A DNA stretch of 64,000 bases, taken from NCBI RefSeq assembly GCF_000197735.1, contig NC_014550.1, forward strand, positions 2,418,001 through 2,482,000, given 5' to 3'. Every line of letters begins with the position of its first letter. The first letter of the stretch is position 1. The position numbers and the translations under genes were made by a program. Under the pieces are notes generated by a model, which saw only the letters and a list, made by a program, of their open reading frames with translations, was not told where the DNA came from and did not search any database. This DNA comes from Glutamicibacter arilaitensis Re117. Its GTDB lineage: Bacteria > Actinomycetota > Actinomycetes > Actinomycetales > Micrococcaceae. Below, piece after piece: positions 24,998 through 34,157 of the stretch.

Positions 24998-25981
24998 TTA
25001 TTTACCTTCCTTGAGCCAGCCGGCAACTTCGGCGGCGTAGTACGTCAAAATCTGCTGGGCGCCTGCACGCTTGATCGACAGCAGCGATTCAAGCACGGAG
25101 GCCTTGCGGTCAATCCAGCCGTTGGCGGCTGCGGCCTCGATCATCGAGTACTCGCCGGAGATCTGGTAGGCGGAGACCGGAACCGGGGAAATATCGGCAA
25201 TATCGCGCACAATATCCAAGTAGCTCATGGCCGGCTTGACCATGATCATGTCCGCGCCTTCGGCAATATCCAGTTCAGCTTCCAGCACAGCTTCGCTGCG
25301 GTTGGCCGAATCCATCTGGTAAGTGCGGCGGTCCCCCACCAGCTGGGAATCCACGGCCTCGCGGAACGGGCCGTAGAACGCGCTGGCGTACTTGGCGCTA
25401 TAGGCGAGGATGGACACATCCTGGCGTCCGGCAGCATCCAGTGCTTCACGGATCACGCCGATCTGGCCATCCATCATGCCCGAGGGGCCCAGCATGTGGG
25501 CGCCAGCCTCGGCCTGGGCCACAGCCATCTGGCCGTAGATTTCCAAGGTGGCATCGTTATCCACGCCGCCCTGGGCATCGAGCACGCCGCAGTGGCCGTG
25601 CGAGGTGAATTCGTCCAGGCAGACATCGGACATGGCCACCAGTTCATCGCCTACTTCGGCGCGTACCGCTGCAATGCCGCGGTTCAAGATGCCCTGCGGG
25701 TCAAGACCGGCTGAACCGTTCTCGTCGCGTACTTCCGGGATGCCGAAGAGCATGATGCCGCCCAGGCCCAGCTCGGCCGCGTTCGACGCGGCAGCCTTCA
25801 GCGAGTCCATGGTGTGCTGGTAGACCCCTGGCATGGAGGTGATCTCGTTGGGCTCGGCCAGTCCCTCGCGCACGAAGGCAGGCAAGATCAGTTGGCGTGC
25901 CGAAAGCTCATTTTCTGCCACCAAACGGCGGATGGCAGGATTCTGCCGCAACCGGCGCGGGCGATGCTGAGGGAAACCCAT
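24998..25981 (-). CDS. hemB: Delta-aminolevulinic acid dehydratase (porphobilinogen synthase) HemB
   Basis: The 327-residue enzyme joins two aminolevulinates into porphobilinogen. Schiff-base lysines lie in [13 protein letters not shown] and [12 protein letters not shown]. The metal site reads [15 protein letters not shown]: of the three cysteines of zinc-type HemB the middle one is Asp, an intermediate between zinc- and magnesium-type sites. ATG 25981 is preferred, with GAGGAG just upstream; ATG 26005 would add eight residues. It lies 62 bp after hemD. Confidence 0.94.
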   Translation of the reverse strand: MGFPQHRPRRLRQNPAIRRLVAENELSARQLILPAFVREGLAEPNEITSMPGVYQHTMDSLKAAASNAAELGLGGIMLFGIPEVRDENGSAGLDPQGILNRGIAAVRAEVGDELVAMSDVCLDEFTSHGHCGVLDAQGGVDNDATLEIYGQMAVAQAEAGAHMLGPSGMMDGQIGVIREALDAAGRQDVSILAYSAKYASAFYGPFREAVDSQLVGDRRTYQMDSANRSEAVLEAELDIAEGADMIMVKPAMSYLDIVRDIADISPVPVSAYQISGEYSMIEAAAANGWIDRKASVLESLLSIKRAGAQQILTYYAAEVAGWLKEGK

Positions 25982-26043
25982 GGCTCCTCTTTCTCCAGTT
26001 CTCATAACTTCTTATTTCGTTGTGCACACTTCCGGTCCGGGAA

Positions 26044-26835
26044 TTACCGGTACCGGAGCAAATCTTGGGCCGCACGGGCCAGGCCCTGCGGGGTGGGAGC
26101 AGAGGCCACCGCATGCACCGGCAGCCCGGCACGCTCCATGGCCCGGGCCGTCGGACGGCCAATCGCGATGGTCTGCAGTTTCTCGGGCAGCTGCGTACCT
26201 GCCAGCTGCACGAAACGTCGGACTACGCTGGGAGCCGAGAAGACCACTAGATCCTGTTCTTCCAGTCTGTCACCGATGCGGTTCGCCGGTAAGACATTGA
26301 GTCCGGGTACCGCTTCCGGCTCTGACACGGGGGTGCCATCGGCCGGAGCATCCACGGTTTCATAGACAATGAATTCATTGACCTGCACCGGGTATTTGCC
26401 CAGCCCGTCGGCCAGCGTGGAGCTGGCCAGATCGCCGTGCGGATAGCAGATCCTGGCGCCCGGCTCAGGGACCCAGGCCGCAAGCATGCCGGCAGCCGAT
26501 TGCTCTTCAGCTTCGAAGTCCACGCTGCGGCCCAAGTACCTTTCGATGGCTTCGGTGGTTTTCTCTCCGACCGAGGCCAGGCGAAGCGGCTCGGGCAACG
26601 GCTGGCCATCCAAGACCTGCTGCACTACCTTGACGGTATTCACCGAGGTGAAGACCAGCCAGGAGTAGGCTCCGGCCACCAGCTCGCTGGCCATGCGCTG
26701 CAGCGAACTGCGATCGGCAGGCCAAACGGTTTCGATCAGCTGGGCGCACCACGAGGTGATGCCCAGCTGATCGAATTCCTGCACGGTGGCCGCGGCACGT
26801 GCCGGGTTGCGCAGGATCAGTGCTTGATAAGCCAT
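26044..26835 (-). CDS. hemD: Uroporphyrinogen-III synthase HemD
   Basis: The 263-residue protein has the two-lobed HemD fold: YSWLVFTSVNTVK in the first lobe, LVVFSAPSVVRRFV and QTIAIGRPTARAMERAGLPVHAVA in the second. It closes and inverts ring D of hydroxymethylbilane. HemD is poorly conserved, so the call also rests on position: it starts nine bases after the hemC stop and precedes hemB. Confidence 0.9.
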   Translation of the reverse strand: MAYQALILRNPARAAATVQEFDQLGITSWCAQLIETVWPADRSSLQRMASELVAGAYSWLVFTSVNTVKVVQQVLDGQPLPEPLRLASVGEKTTEAIERYLGRSVDFEAEEQSAAGMLAAWVPEPGARICYPHGDLASSTLADGLGKYPVQVNEFIVYETVDAPADGTPVSEPEAVPGLNVLPANRIGDRLEEQDLVVFSAPSVVRRFVQLAGTQLPEKLQTIAIGRPTARAMERAGLPVHAVASAPTPQGLARAAQDLLRYR

Positions 26836-26844
26836 GGCCCTGAG

Positions 26845-27819
26845 CTATGCCAGCCCGGCGACTACGGCAGCGCCATCGGCGATCATCGACTGCGCCAGCG
26901 AACGGCCCAGCTGCTGTGCAGCATCGGTGGTGCTGCAGGCGATCCGTGCGCTGCGGCGCATGGTTTCCGAGCCATCAGGGTTGCAGGCCACCGCTTCAAG
27001 AACCAGGTCATCGCCGTCGATATGGGCCAAGGCACCAATCGGGGCGGCGCACCCTGCTTCCAGCGTGGACAGCAGCGCGCGTTCGGCCTCTACCTGCATG
27101 CGGGTGTGGGCATCATCGAATTGGGACAGCGCCGCATCCAGGGCCTGGTGCCCCGAACCTGCACTGCGGGTTTCCAAAGCCAAAGCGCCCTGGCCCGGTG
27201 CAGGCAGCATGATCGAAGGATCCAGGTACTCGGTGATGTGATCTTCCAAGCCCAGCCGGCGCATGCCGGCAGCTGCCAGGATCACCGCATCCAGGTCGCC
27301 CTGGGTGGAGCGTCCCACGCTGCCATCATCCAAGGTCTTCCCTACGCCCTTGACGCGGCCCAAGCGGGTTGGGACGTTGCCGCGGATATCAACAATCTCG
27401 AAGTCGCTGCGGTAGGCCAGCAGCTGGGCTGCACGACGCGGCGAGCCGGTACCGATCTTGGCACCGTGCGGCAGCTGGTCCAGTCCCAGCGAGTCACGCG
27501 AGCACAGCGCATCGCGCACGTCTTCACGCGCGGGAATCGCGGCCAGCACCAGGCCTTCAGGCTGCGCGGTCGGCAGGTCCTTGAGCGAGTGCACGGCCAG
27601 GTCGCAGCCGGCATCCAGCAGGTGCTGGCGCAGGGCGGCGGCGAAGACGCCGGTGCCGCCCAGGGTGGCCAGCGAACCGGTCACCACATCGCCTTCGGTC
27701 TTGACCAGAACAGTTTCCACGTCCAGCCCGGAAATCCCGGCCAGTTTTTGCGCGGCCCATCCGGTCTGGGTCGTGGCCAGCGCGCTGCCACGGGTTCCTA
27801 CACGAAATGATTCGCTCAT
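26845..27819 (-). CDS. hemC: Porphobilinogen deaminase (hydroxymethylbilane synthase) HemC
   Basis: The 324-residue enzyme polymerises four porphobilinogens. Motifs are RVGTRGSALATTQT at the N-terminus, VHSLKDLP, GTGSPRRAAQL, DIRGNVPTRL, and the dipyrromethane cofactor cysteine in LEAGCAAPIGALA. The start codon overlaps the cpfC stop by four bases (ATGA), implying coupling. Confidence 0.95.
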   Translation of the reverse strand: MSESFRVGTRGSALATTQTGWAAQKLAGISGLDVETVLVKTEGDVVTGSLATLGGTGVFAAALRQHLLDAGCDLAVHSLKDLPTAQPEGLVLAAIPAREDVRDALCSRDSLGLDQLPHGAKIGTGSPRRAAQLLAYRSDFEIVDIRGNVPTRLGRVKGVGKTLDDGSVGRSTQGDLDAVILAAAGMRRLGLEDHITEYLDPSIMLPAPGQGALALETRSAGSGHQALDAALSQFDDAHTRMQVEAERALLSTLEAGCAAPIGALAHIDGDDLVLEAVACNPDGSETMRRSARIACSTTDAAQQLGRSLAQSMIADGAAVVAGLA

Positions 27820-29021
27820 GATTGGGGTACACCAACTTCTGAATCTACTGCGCCGATCGTCGGGCGCAACGTTCCGTCCAGGGCACGCTTCTCGCAGCAG
27901 CCCGGACGGCAGACATCAAACCATGGACCGCCGGCAACCACCGAGGTGCGGCCCTCGCGCAGCGACTTGCCATCGGGGCCGGCCAGGCGTTCTTCAACCA
28001 GGTCCACCAGGCCGGTAATGAACGCCTGGTGGGTGCCCGGGGTGGCGACACGGTCAAAGGCCAGGCCCAGCTCGGCGCAGCTGTCCCTGGCTTCGGTGTC
28101 CAGATCCCACATCACTTCCATGTGGTCGGAGATGAAGCCGATGGGCACCACCACTACCCCGGCGATCCCTGCGGCGGCGTCTTCTTCCAGCGCATCGTTG
28201 ATGTCCGGTTCCAGCCATGGCACATGCGGTGCCCCGGAACGCGATTGGTACACCAGCGAATGCTCCAGCCCCTGGGCTTCTTCAACCTGGGAGAGGATGT
28301 AGTCAGCTACGGCCTGGTGCTGGGTGGTGTACAGGTTCTCGTACCCGTCGGCGCGGATGCCTTCGGGCCCGGCGGCCTGGGCATCGGCCATCGGGATGGA
28401 GTGGGTGACGAAGACGATCTTGATCTGGCCATCTTCCTTCCCTGCTTCAGCCAGCTGAGCACGGACGTTGGCTAGCGAGGTACGCAGCGAGTGGACGAAA
28501 GGCGTCACGAAAGCCGGGGTATCGAAGAACTGGCGCAGCTTGTCGATTTCCACCACGCCGTCCAAACCGGTTTCCAGCAGGCCCATGCCAGCATCTTCAC
28601 GGTACTGGCGGCATGCCGAGTAGCCGGAGTACGCGCCGGTGCCCATCAGCAGCACCTTGCGATGCCCATCGGCGGCCAGTTCCTTGAGCGTGTCATTCAC
28701 GAACGGGTGCCAGTTGCGGTTGCCCCAGTAGATCGGCAGGTCAATGCCGCGATCAGCAAGTTCGGCTTCCAGCGCGGCCTTCAGCGCGCGGTTCTGCGCG
28801 TTGATCGGCGAGACACCGCCATTCTTGCGGTAGTGCACCGCGACTTCTTCCAGACGCTCGTCCGGGATACCGCGGCCTTCGGTGACCTTGCGCAGGAACG
28901 GGATGACATCATCCTGGCCCTCGGGTCCGCCGAAGGACGCCAGCAAGATGGCGTCGTACGCTTTGGGGATCATGCGGCCTTGGCCGTCATATCCCTGGCG
29001 GGGGTCGAAGGCCTGGCTCAC
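27816..29021 (-). CDS. cpfC: Coproporphyrin III ferrochelatase CpfC (HemH)
   Basis: The 401-residue class I ferrochelatase has LLASFGGPEGQDDV, YWGNRNWHPF, VTHSIPM and YQSRSGAPHVPWLEPD. A C-terminal DVCRPGCCEKR supplies three of the cysteines expected for the [2Fe-2S] cluster of actinobacterial ferrochelatases. In Gram-positive bacteria this enzyme inserts iron into coproporphyrin III. It overlaps chdC by four bases (ATGA) and hemC by four, so the middle of the operon is tightly coupled. Confidence 0.94.
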   Translation of the reverse strand: MSQAFDPRQGYDGQGRMIPKAYDAILLASFGGPEGQDDVIPFLRKVTEGRGIPDERLEEVAVHYRKNGGVSPINAQNRALKAALEAELADRGIDLPIYWGNRNWHPFVNDTLKELAADGHRKVLLMGTGAYSGYSACRQYREDAGMGLLETGLDGVVEIDKLRQFFDTPAFVTPFVHSLRTSLANVRAQLAEAGKEDGQIKIVFVTHSIPMADAQAAGPEGIRADGYENLYTTQHQAVADYILSQVEEAQGLEHSLVYQSRSGAPHVPWLEPDINDALEEDAAAGIAGVVVVPIGFISDHMEVMWDLDTEARDSCAELGLAFDRVATPGTHQAFITGLVDLVEERLAGPDGKSLREGRTSVVAGGPWFDVCRPGCCEKRALDGTLRPTIGAVDSEVGVPQS

Positions 29022-29737
29022 TTCAGGACCTCTAGTACCTGCGCGGCCGAGATGCGGCGGCCGGTGTAGAACGGAGTCTCCTCACGCACATGGTGGCGGG
29101 CTTCGGTGTAGCGCAGGTGGCGCATCATGTCGACCAAATCGATCATGTCATCGGCTTCCAGACAGATCTGCCATTCGAAGTCGCTGAAGGAGAAAGCGGC
29201 TACGGTGTTGGCCAGTACGTTAGGGAATTCGCGGCCCAGGATGCCGTGGTCGCGCAGCATCTTGCCGCGCTCTGCTGGATCCATGGTGTACCACTCGGTG
29301 GAGCGCACGAACGGGTAGACGGTCATCCATTCCTTGGCATCCACGCCTCGGGCGAATGCCGGCGAGTGGTCCTTGGCGAATTCTGCTTCGCGGTGCACGG
29401 CCATGGTGGAGTACACGATTTCGGTACCCTCCAGCAGTGCGGAGCGGCGGATCTTGCGCATCGAGGCCTGCAGCAGCTCAGCGGCTGGACCGTGGACCCA
29501 GATCATCACGTCTGCGTCTTCGCGCATGGCCGAGACGTCGTAGATGCCGCGCACGATGGCGCCTTCGGCAGCCAGCTGCTCGATCAGGGCATCGAATTCA
29601 GCGGCAGCGGCCTCGGAACGCTCAACGATTTGCGAACGCTTGAAAATGGTCCACAGGGTGTAGAAGAACGTCGGGTTTTCTCCTGCATTCTCACGTTCGC
29701 GAATGACTGGGGAATTATGCTCCGGTGCGGTGCTCAC
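29018..29737 (-). CDS. chdC: Coproheme decarboxylase ChdC (HemQ)
   Basis: The 239-residue chlorite-dismutase-family enzyme is the last step of the coproporphyrin-dependent heme route. Visible blocks are PTFFYTLWTIFKRS, the reactive-Tyr region MTVYPFVRSTEWYTM, FSFSDFEWQICLEAD and the His-bearing RHHVREETPFYTGRR. GTG 29737 is preceded by AAGGAG at eight bases; the upstream frame to 29869 reads through the cgoX gene end and is rejected. It is followed by cpfC with overlap. Confidence 0.95.
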   Translation of the reverse strand: MSTAPEHNSPVIRERENAGENPTFFYTLWTIFKRSQIVERSEAAAAEFDALIEQLAAEGAIVRGIYDVSAMREDADVMIWVHGPAAELLQASMRKIRRSALLEGTEIVYSTMAVHREAEFAKDHSPAFARGVDAKEWMTVYPFVRSTEWYTMDPAERGKMLRDHGILGREFPNVLANTVAAFSFSDFEWQICLEADDMIDLVDMMRHLRYTEARHHVREETPFYTGRRISAAQVLEVLK

Positions 29738-29796
29738 TTGGTATTCTCCTTGATCTGGTTTTGGACAGCTGTCCAGGTTAGTTAGCTTGGGGGTGC

Positions 29797-31389
29797 TTAG
29801 CGGGCGCTGATTGCCACGGCGCTGCGGGCTTGGGCGATCACTCGCGCCAGCCCGGTGCCGGCAATCCATGCGCCAACTACATCGAGCCCTTCGAAGTCCG
29901 ACAGGTTGTGCTGCAGTGCGGTGCGGCGCGCCGTTGCGGCCTCCCCCTGCAGCGGAACCATGTCGCTGAAGCGTGAAACGGTGCTTCCCAAGACATCATC
30001 ACGATGCAATTGAACACCGAGAATCTTTGAAGCATCTTTGATTGCCTGGTCGATGAGTGCGGAGTCATCCCCGGATTCGACCAGGTTCTCGTGTTCGCCG
30101 ATCCGTCCAAAGGACAGGCGGATGACATGCGTGCCTGGGCCGGACTCGTCAGCCAGCCAAGGCCACTTGGCGGTCGAATGGGTCAGCGCCTTCGCGGCCA
30201 GCGGGGCTTGCTTGGAAACCAGCACCCCTGAACCGCGCGGGGCATCATCAAGTTCCGGCTTGTCGATTACCAGAATCGCCAAGGCAATGGCGTTGGCGTC
30301 ACCATCGGAGTCAAGTTGCTGTTCTGCGGCGAACAGGGGGTTGAGCAATTCAAGGGCAGGCTGCGCGGGAACCGCGAGCACTACCCGATCTGCGTGCAAT
30401 TCCTGGCCCAGGGTTCGCACGGCGTACGGTGCAGCCGCTTGCGGATCATGGCTCAAGGCGGTGGCAGCGCAATTGCGCACCAGCGCGACTCCAGCTTCTT
30501 CCAGTTGGGCCACCAGGGCCTGGACCATGGTGTGCATGCCGCCGTTGAGCCCGGCGACCCGGGAGCCTGCGGGGGCCGAAGCCTGCAGCTTGGACACCGC
30601 ACGAGCCAGCGAACCGGTCTCCTGCATGGCCTGGCGCAGTCCCGGCGCGGCGGCGTCAATGGAGATCTTGGCTGGGTCGGTGGAGTACACGCCGTTGACC
30701 ACTGGAGCGACCAGCTGGTCCAGCACCGCTTGGCCCATGCGTGCACGGACCACTTCAGCGATGGACAACTTTTCGGTAGCCCATTTCTTGCTCATCGGGG
30801 TGATCAGGTCTGCCGCGGCGCGCACGGTGGCTGGACGGCCGATGATCGCGCGCACTTCATCGGTGCGCACGTTACCCGGGATGCCCAGCATCGCGGTGGC
30901 CGGCATCGGATGGGCCAGGATCTCTTGGTCCTCGCCCTGGATGAGCCAAGCAGGCTGCCCGGAGGTGGCGGCGATCTGCTCGCCGAGATCCAGCTCGTCG
31001 AGGTAGGAGGCGACGACTCCCCCGCGCACGGCGAAGGATTCGGCGCCGGCGTCAATTCTCAGTCCCGCAACTTCGGTGGAGCGTACGCATCCGCCGAAGT
31101 TACCGGTGGCTTCCAGCACGGTGACTTCGTGGCCGGTCTGGCGCAGTTCGCGGGCGGCAACCAGTCCGGCGATGCCGCCGCCGATCACCACTGCATGCGG
31201 TGCCGCGTTCTGCTGGCCATCACCATCCGTGTCGGTCTTAGCTAGGCGTGCTTCGCTGGCGTGGCGCACCTTTTCCAACAGGCGCAAGGCGTGCGCTGCG
31301 GCCTCATTGGCAATATCGCGTCGCGGTTTGGCCGCATCAGTGGTTTCGGATGAATCCCCTGCACGCAGGTTGCGCTGTTCCTTGCTCAC
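29797..31389 (-). CDS. cgoX: Coproporphyrinogen III oxidase CgoX (HemY)
   Basis: The 530-residue FAD enzyme has an 80-residue N-terminal extension before the dinucleotide motif VVIGGGIAGLVAARELRQTG and the GFGGCVRSTEV-like GNFGGCVRS block, then AGAESFAVRGG. The C-terminal VGAWIAGTGLARVIAQ closes the FAD site. It oxidises coproporphyrinogen III to coproporphyrin III. GTG 31389 has GAAGGG upstream. It is the second gene of the heme operon. Confidence 0.93.
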   Translation of the reverse strand: MSKEQRNLRAGDSSETTDAAKPRRDIANEAAAHALRLLEKVRHASEARLAKTDTDGDGQQNAAPHAVVIGGGIAGLVAARELRQTGHEVTVLEATGNFGGCVRSTEVAGLRIDAGAESFAVRGGVVASYLDELDLGEQIAATSGQPAWLIQGEDQEILAHPMPATAMLGIPGNVRTDEVRAIIGRPATVRAAADLITPMSKKWATEKLSIAEVVRARMGQAVLDQLVAPVVNGVYSTDPAKISIDAAAPGLRQAMQETGSLARAVSKLQASAPAGSRVAGLNGGMHTMVQALVAQLEEAGVALVRNCAATALSHDPQAAAPYAVRTLGQELHADRVVLAVPAQPALELLNPLFAAEQQLDSDGDANAIALAILVIDKPELDDAPRGSGVLVSKQAPLAAKALTHSTAKWPWLADESGPGTHVIRLSFGRIGEHENLVESGDDSALIDQAIKDASKILGVQLHRDDVLGSTVSRFSDMVPLQGEAATARRTALQHNLSDFEGLDVVGAWIAGTGLARVIAQARSAVAISAR

Positions 31390-31495
31390 GTACCTAGCAC
31401 CCTTCTACCTTCAGAATTTGACCGGGCCCTGTCCTGCACTTTGTCCTCGACGGACAGTTGGACAAGGACCCTGAACCTAGCTTAGACCTGTTGAA

Positions 31496-32551
31496 TTACA
31501 GCGAGTGGATGAGCTCCACCACACGGGTCAACACGGTTGGATCGGTGGTCGGAGGAACACCGTGGCCCAGGTTCACCACGTGGCCGCGAGCGTTCTTGCC
31601 CGCTGCCACCACTTCACGCACATGCGCTTCGAGAACTTCCCAAGGGGCGGCCAGCAAAGCCGGGTCGATATTGCCCTGGACCGATACGTCCTGGCCCAGG
31701 CGTTCGATGGCCGTTTCCAGCGGGATGCGGTAGTCCACGCCCACGGTATCGACCCCTGCATCGCGCATCGCGGTGAGCAGCTCGCCGGTTCCGGTGCCGA
31801 AGTGGATCAAAGGCACACCCAGATCGCGCACGTCGTCCAAGGACTTCACCGAGTAAGGAGCAACGAACTTCTGGTAGTCCGGCAGCGACAGCGAGCCGGC
31901 CCAGGAGTCGAAGAGCTGCGAGGCCGAAGCTCCTGCCTCGACCTGGGCGCGCAAGAACTTGCCCGAGGCATTCGCGGCCCAGCTCATCAATCCGTCCCAG
32001 ACTTCCGGGTCGGTGTGCATCATGGTGCGCGGGCCCAGGTGGTCGCGGCTTGGCTTGCCCTCGACCATGTAGGCGGCCACGGTGAATGGCGCTCCGGCAA
32101 AACCGATCAGCGGGGTGCTGCCCAGTTCGGCAACGGTCAGGCGCACTGCTTCGCGGATTGGTTCCAGCGCTTCGTCGGTGAGCTCTGGAAGGGCGGCGAC
32201 CTGTTCGGCGGTGCGGATCGGGGTATCGAGTACCGGGCCAACACCTGGCACGATGTCTACGCCGATACCGGCCAGTCGCAGCGGGATGACGATATCGGAG
32301 AAGAAGATTCCGGCGTCCACCTTGTGGCGGCGCACCGGCTGCAAGGTGATCTCGCTGGCCATGGCAGGGTCCAGGCAGGAGTCGAGCATGCTCACCCCTT
32401 CGCGCAGCTTCAGGTATTCAGGCAGCGAACGGCCGGCCTGGCGCATGAACCACACCGGGTGATGCGACGGCTTCTTGCCGGTCAGAGCTTGGATCAGAGC
32501 GGAATCTTGGGTACGGCCATCAATCATCGGATGGTTCTGCGACAGGGTCAT
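31496..32551 (-). CDS. hemE: Uroporphyrinogen decarboxylase HemE
   Basis: The 351-residue enzyme converts uroporphyrinogen III to coproporphyrinogen III. The N-terminal signature PVWFMRQAGRSLPEY is intact, with DIVIPLRLAGIGVDIVPGVGP and GFAGAPFTVAAYMVEG. It is first in the minus-strand heme cluster and divergent from hemA. A 106-bp gap separates it from cgoX. AGAATT five bases before the ATG suggests a short or absent leader. Confidence 0.95.
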   Translation of the reverse strand: MTLSQNHPMIDGRTQDSALIQALTGKKPSHHPVWFMRQAGRSLPEYLKLREGVSMLDSCLDPAMASEITLQPVRRHKVDAGIFFSDIVIPLRLAGIGVDIVPGVGPVLDTPIRTAEQVAALPELTDEALEPIREAVRLTVAELGSTPLIGFAGAPFTVAAYMVEGKPSRDHLGPRTMMHTDPEVWDGLMSWAANASGKFLRAQVEAGASASQLFDSWAGSLSLPDYQKFVAPYSVKSLDDVRDLGVPLIHFGTGTGELLTAMRDAGVDTVGVDYRIPLETAIERLGQDVSVQGNIDPALLAAPWEVLEAHVREVVAAGKNARGHVVNLGHGVPPTTDPTVLTRVVELIHSL

Positions 32552-32661
32552 GCCCCAATTCTGCCAAGTCTTCAGATTAAAAGCCCATTAAGTGCGTTCG
32601 CCCGCAGGGGAAGGTGAGCAAACTAACCCCTTGGAACCATGCGAATTTAGGCACGCCTGCA

Positions 32662-32690
32662 TTGTCTGGCAGTTTTTTCCGGCCTATTCT
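32662..32690 (+). promoter_or_regulatory. hemA promoter
   Basis: TTGTCT (32662-32667) and TATTCT (32685-32690) are separated by 17 bases. The predicted start of transcription falls within a few bases of the GTG at 32700, so the mRNA has almost no leader. Confidence 0.6.
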
Positions 32691-32699
32691 AGGGTCACT

Positions 32700-34019
32700 G
32701 TGGTTTTCTTATCTCTTGTCGCATCGCATTCGCAGCTCGATCTGGAGACCGTCGCACAAATCAGTGCCTCGGCCGACGGGCTGGCAGCTGCCTCCGTGAA
32801 CGGTTCGGCGGCTATCAATGGTGCCGTCGTGCTGGCCACCTGCAACCGCTTCGAGGTCTACGCTGACGTAGATCATGTCGAAGACGCTGCAGAACATCTG
32901 GTCAGCGAGCTGGCATCCAGCACCGACCTCTCCCCTGACTTCCTGGCCCGCCGCCTGACCACCTTGGAAGGCGATCCGGTTATCGAGCATCTCTTCTCGG
33001 TCGGTGCCGGACTGGACTCAGCTGTTGTCGGCGAACGCGAGATCGCCGGACAGGTCCGCCGTGCATTGACTCAGGCACAGCAGGAGAAGACCACCACCAG
33101 CAATCTCACCCGCCTGTTCCAGAACGCCACCCGTGCAGCCAAGGACGTCGGCTCGAACACCGATCTGGGTACCCAGGGCAAGTCCGTCGTGTCTGTGGCC
33201 TTGGATCTGGCTGAAGAGCTCATGGACGGGGACCGCGCCTGGGCTGAACAGGATGTCGTGCTCTTCGGCACCGGTTCCTACGCCGGCGCCACCATGGCCC
33301 TGCTCAAGGAACGCGGCGTTGCCCGCATTTCGGTGTACTCCAGCTCCGGACGTGCCGCAGATTTCACCGCCAAGCGCGGCGGCTTCCCACTAACCGATGA
33401 ACTGCTGCCGCAAGCATTGCGTGAAGCGGACATCATCGTCGGCTGCTCCGGCGGCGGGCACCAGCTTTCGCGTGCTGAACTTGAATCGCTGCGCGTGAAG
33501 AACCATCCGCTGGTCGCCATCGACATGGCATTGACCCACGATTTCGATCCAACCTTGGCCCAGCTGCCGCAGGTCGAGCTGATCACGTTGGAATCGGTGC
33601 GCATGGCCGCTCCGACCGAACAGGCCATGGCCGTGCATGCGGCCAGCCGCATCGTGAAGAACGCGACTGCGGAGTTTGCCGCAGCCCAGCGTGAACGCGA
33701 AGCGGACTTCGCAATTGTCGCACTGCGCCAGCACACCAAGGCGGTTTTGGATGCCGAGATCGCCAAGGTCCGTGCCCAGCACGGCTGCAGCGCCGCGGCA
33801 GAAGAAGTTGAGCTTGCCATGCGCCGCATGGTGCGCCAGCTGCTGCACGTGCCTACGGTCCGCGCCCGCGAATTGGCAGGCGAAGGCCGCACCAGCGAAT
33901 ACGTCTCGGCTTTGGAAACCCTCTACGGCCTTGAGCTCGCCCAGCCCGAGCCTGCAATGCCGCAGCCGGCACAACCCGAAGCCAGCTGCCCGGCAGTCCC
34001 AGAAACCAAAACCGCGTAG
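32700..34019 (+). CDS. hemA: Glutamyl-tRNA reductase HemA
   Basis: The 439-residue enzyme commits glutamyl-tRNA to tetrapyrroles. The catalytic cysteine is in VLATCNRFEVYADV, followed by GLDSAVVGEREIAGQVRRAL and a Rossmann domain (LFGTGSYAGATMALLKERG), then a helical dimerisation domain and a Pro/Gln-rich tail. GTG 32700 fits the promoter; the open frame upstream to 32592 overlaps the promoter and is rejected. It is divergent from hemE. Confidence 0.95.
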   Translation: MVFLSLVASHSQLDLETVAQISASADGLAAASVNGSAAINGAVVLATCNRFEVYADVDHVEDAAEHLVSELASSTDLSPDFLARRLTTLEGDPVIEHLFSVGAGLDSAVVGEREIAGQVRRALTQAQQEKTTTSNLTRLFQNATRAAKDVGSNTDLGTQGKSVVSVALDLAEELMDGDRAWAEQDVVLFGTGSYAGATMALLKERGVARISVYSSSGRAADFTAKRGGFPLTDELLPQALREADIIVGCSGGGHQLSRAELESLRVKNHPLVAIDMALTHDFDPTLAQLPQVELITLESVRMAAPTEQAMAVHAASRIVKNATAEFAAAQREREADFAIVALRQHTKAVLDAEIAKVRAQHGCSAAAEEVELAMRRMVRQLLHVPTVRARELAGEGRTSEYVSALETLYGLELAQPEPAMPQPAQPEASCPAVPETKTA

Positions 34020-34073
34020 GAAATCTACTTTTCCGCCTGTATATTTCCACTTTCCGGATAGAAGCATGCAATA

Positions 34074-34087
34074 CTACTTCCAAGTAG
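34074..34087. promoter_or_regulatory. Possible operator palindrome upstream of the TetR gene
   Basis: CTACTT and AAGTAG form a perfect 6-bp half-site palindrome with a CC centre, 70 bp before the TetR-type start. TetR proteins often repress their own gene, but this assignment is only by position. Confidence 0.3.
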
Positions 34088-34157
34088 GTCACCTCTCAAG
34101 AATTCCCGCAATGACTTGGGAGCTGAGCGCTCTGCAGCTGGAAAGGCCCCACTGGAC

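Noticed and set aside
26437..27810. 457-residue plus-strand frame opposite hemD-hemC
   Set aside because: It lies antisense to two well-supported heme genes, with no motif or binding site.
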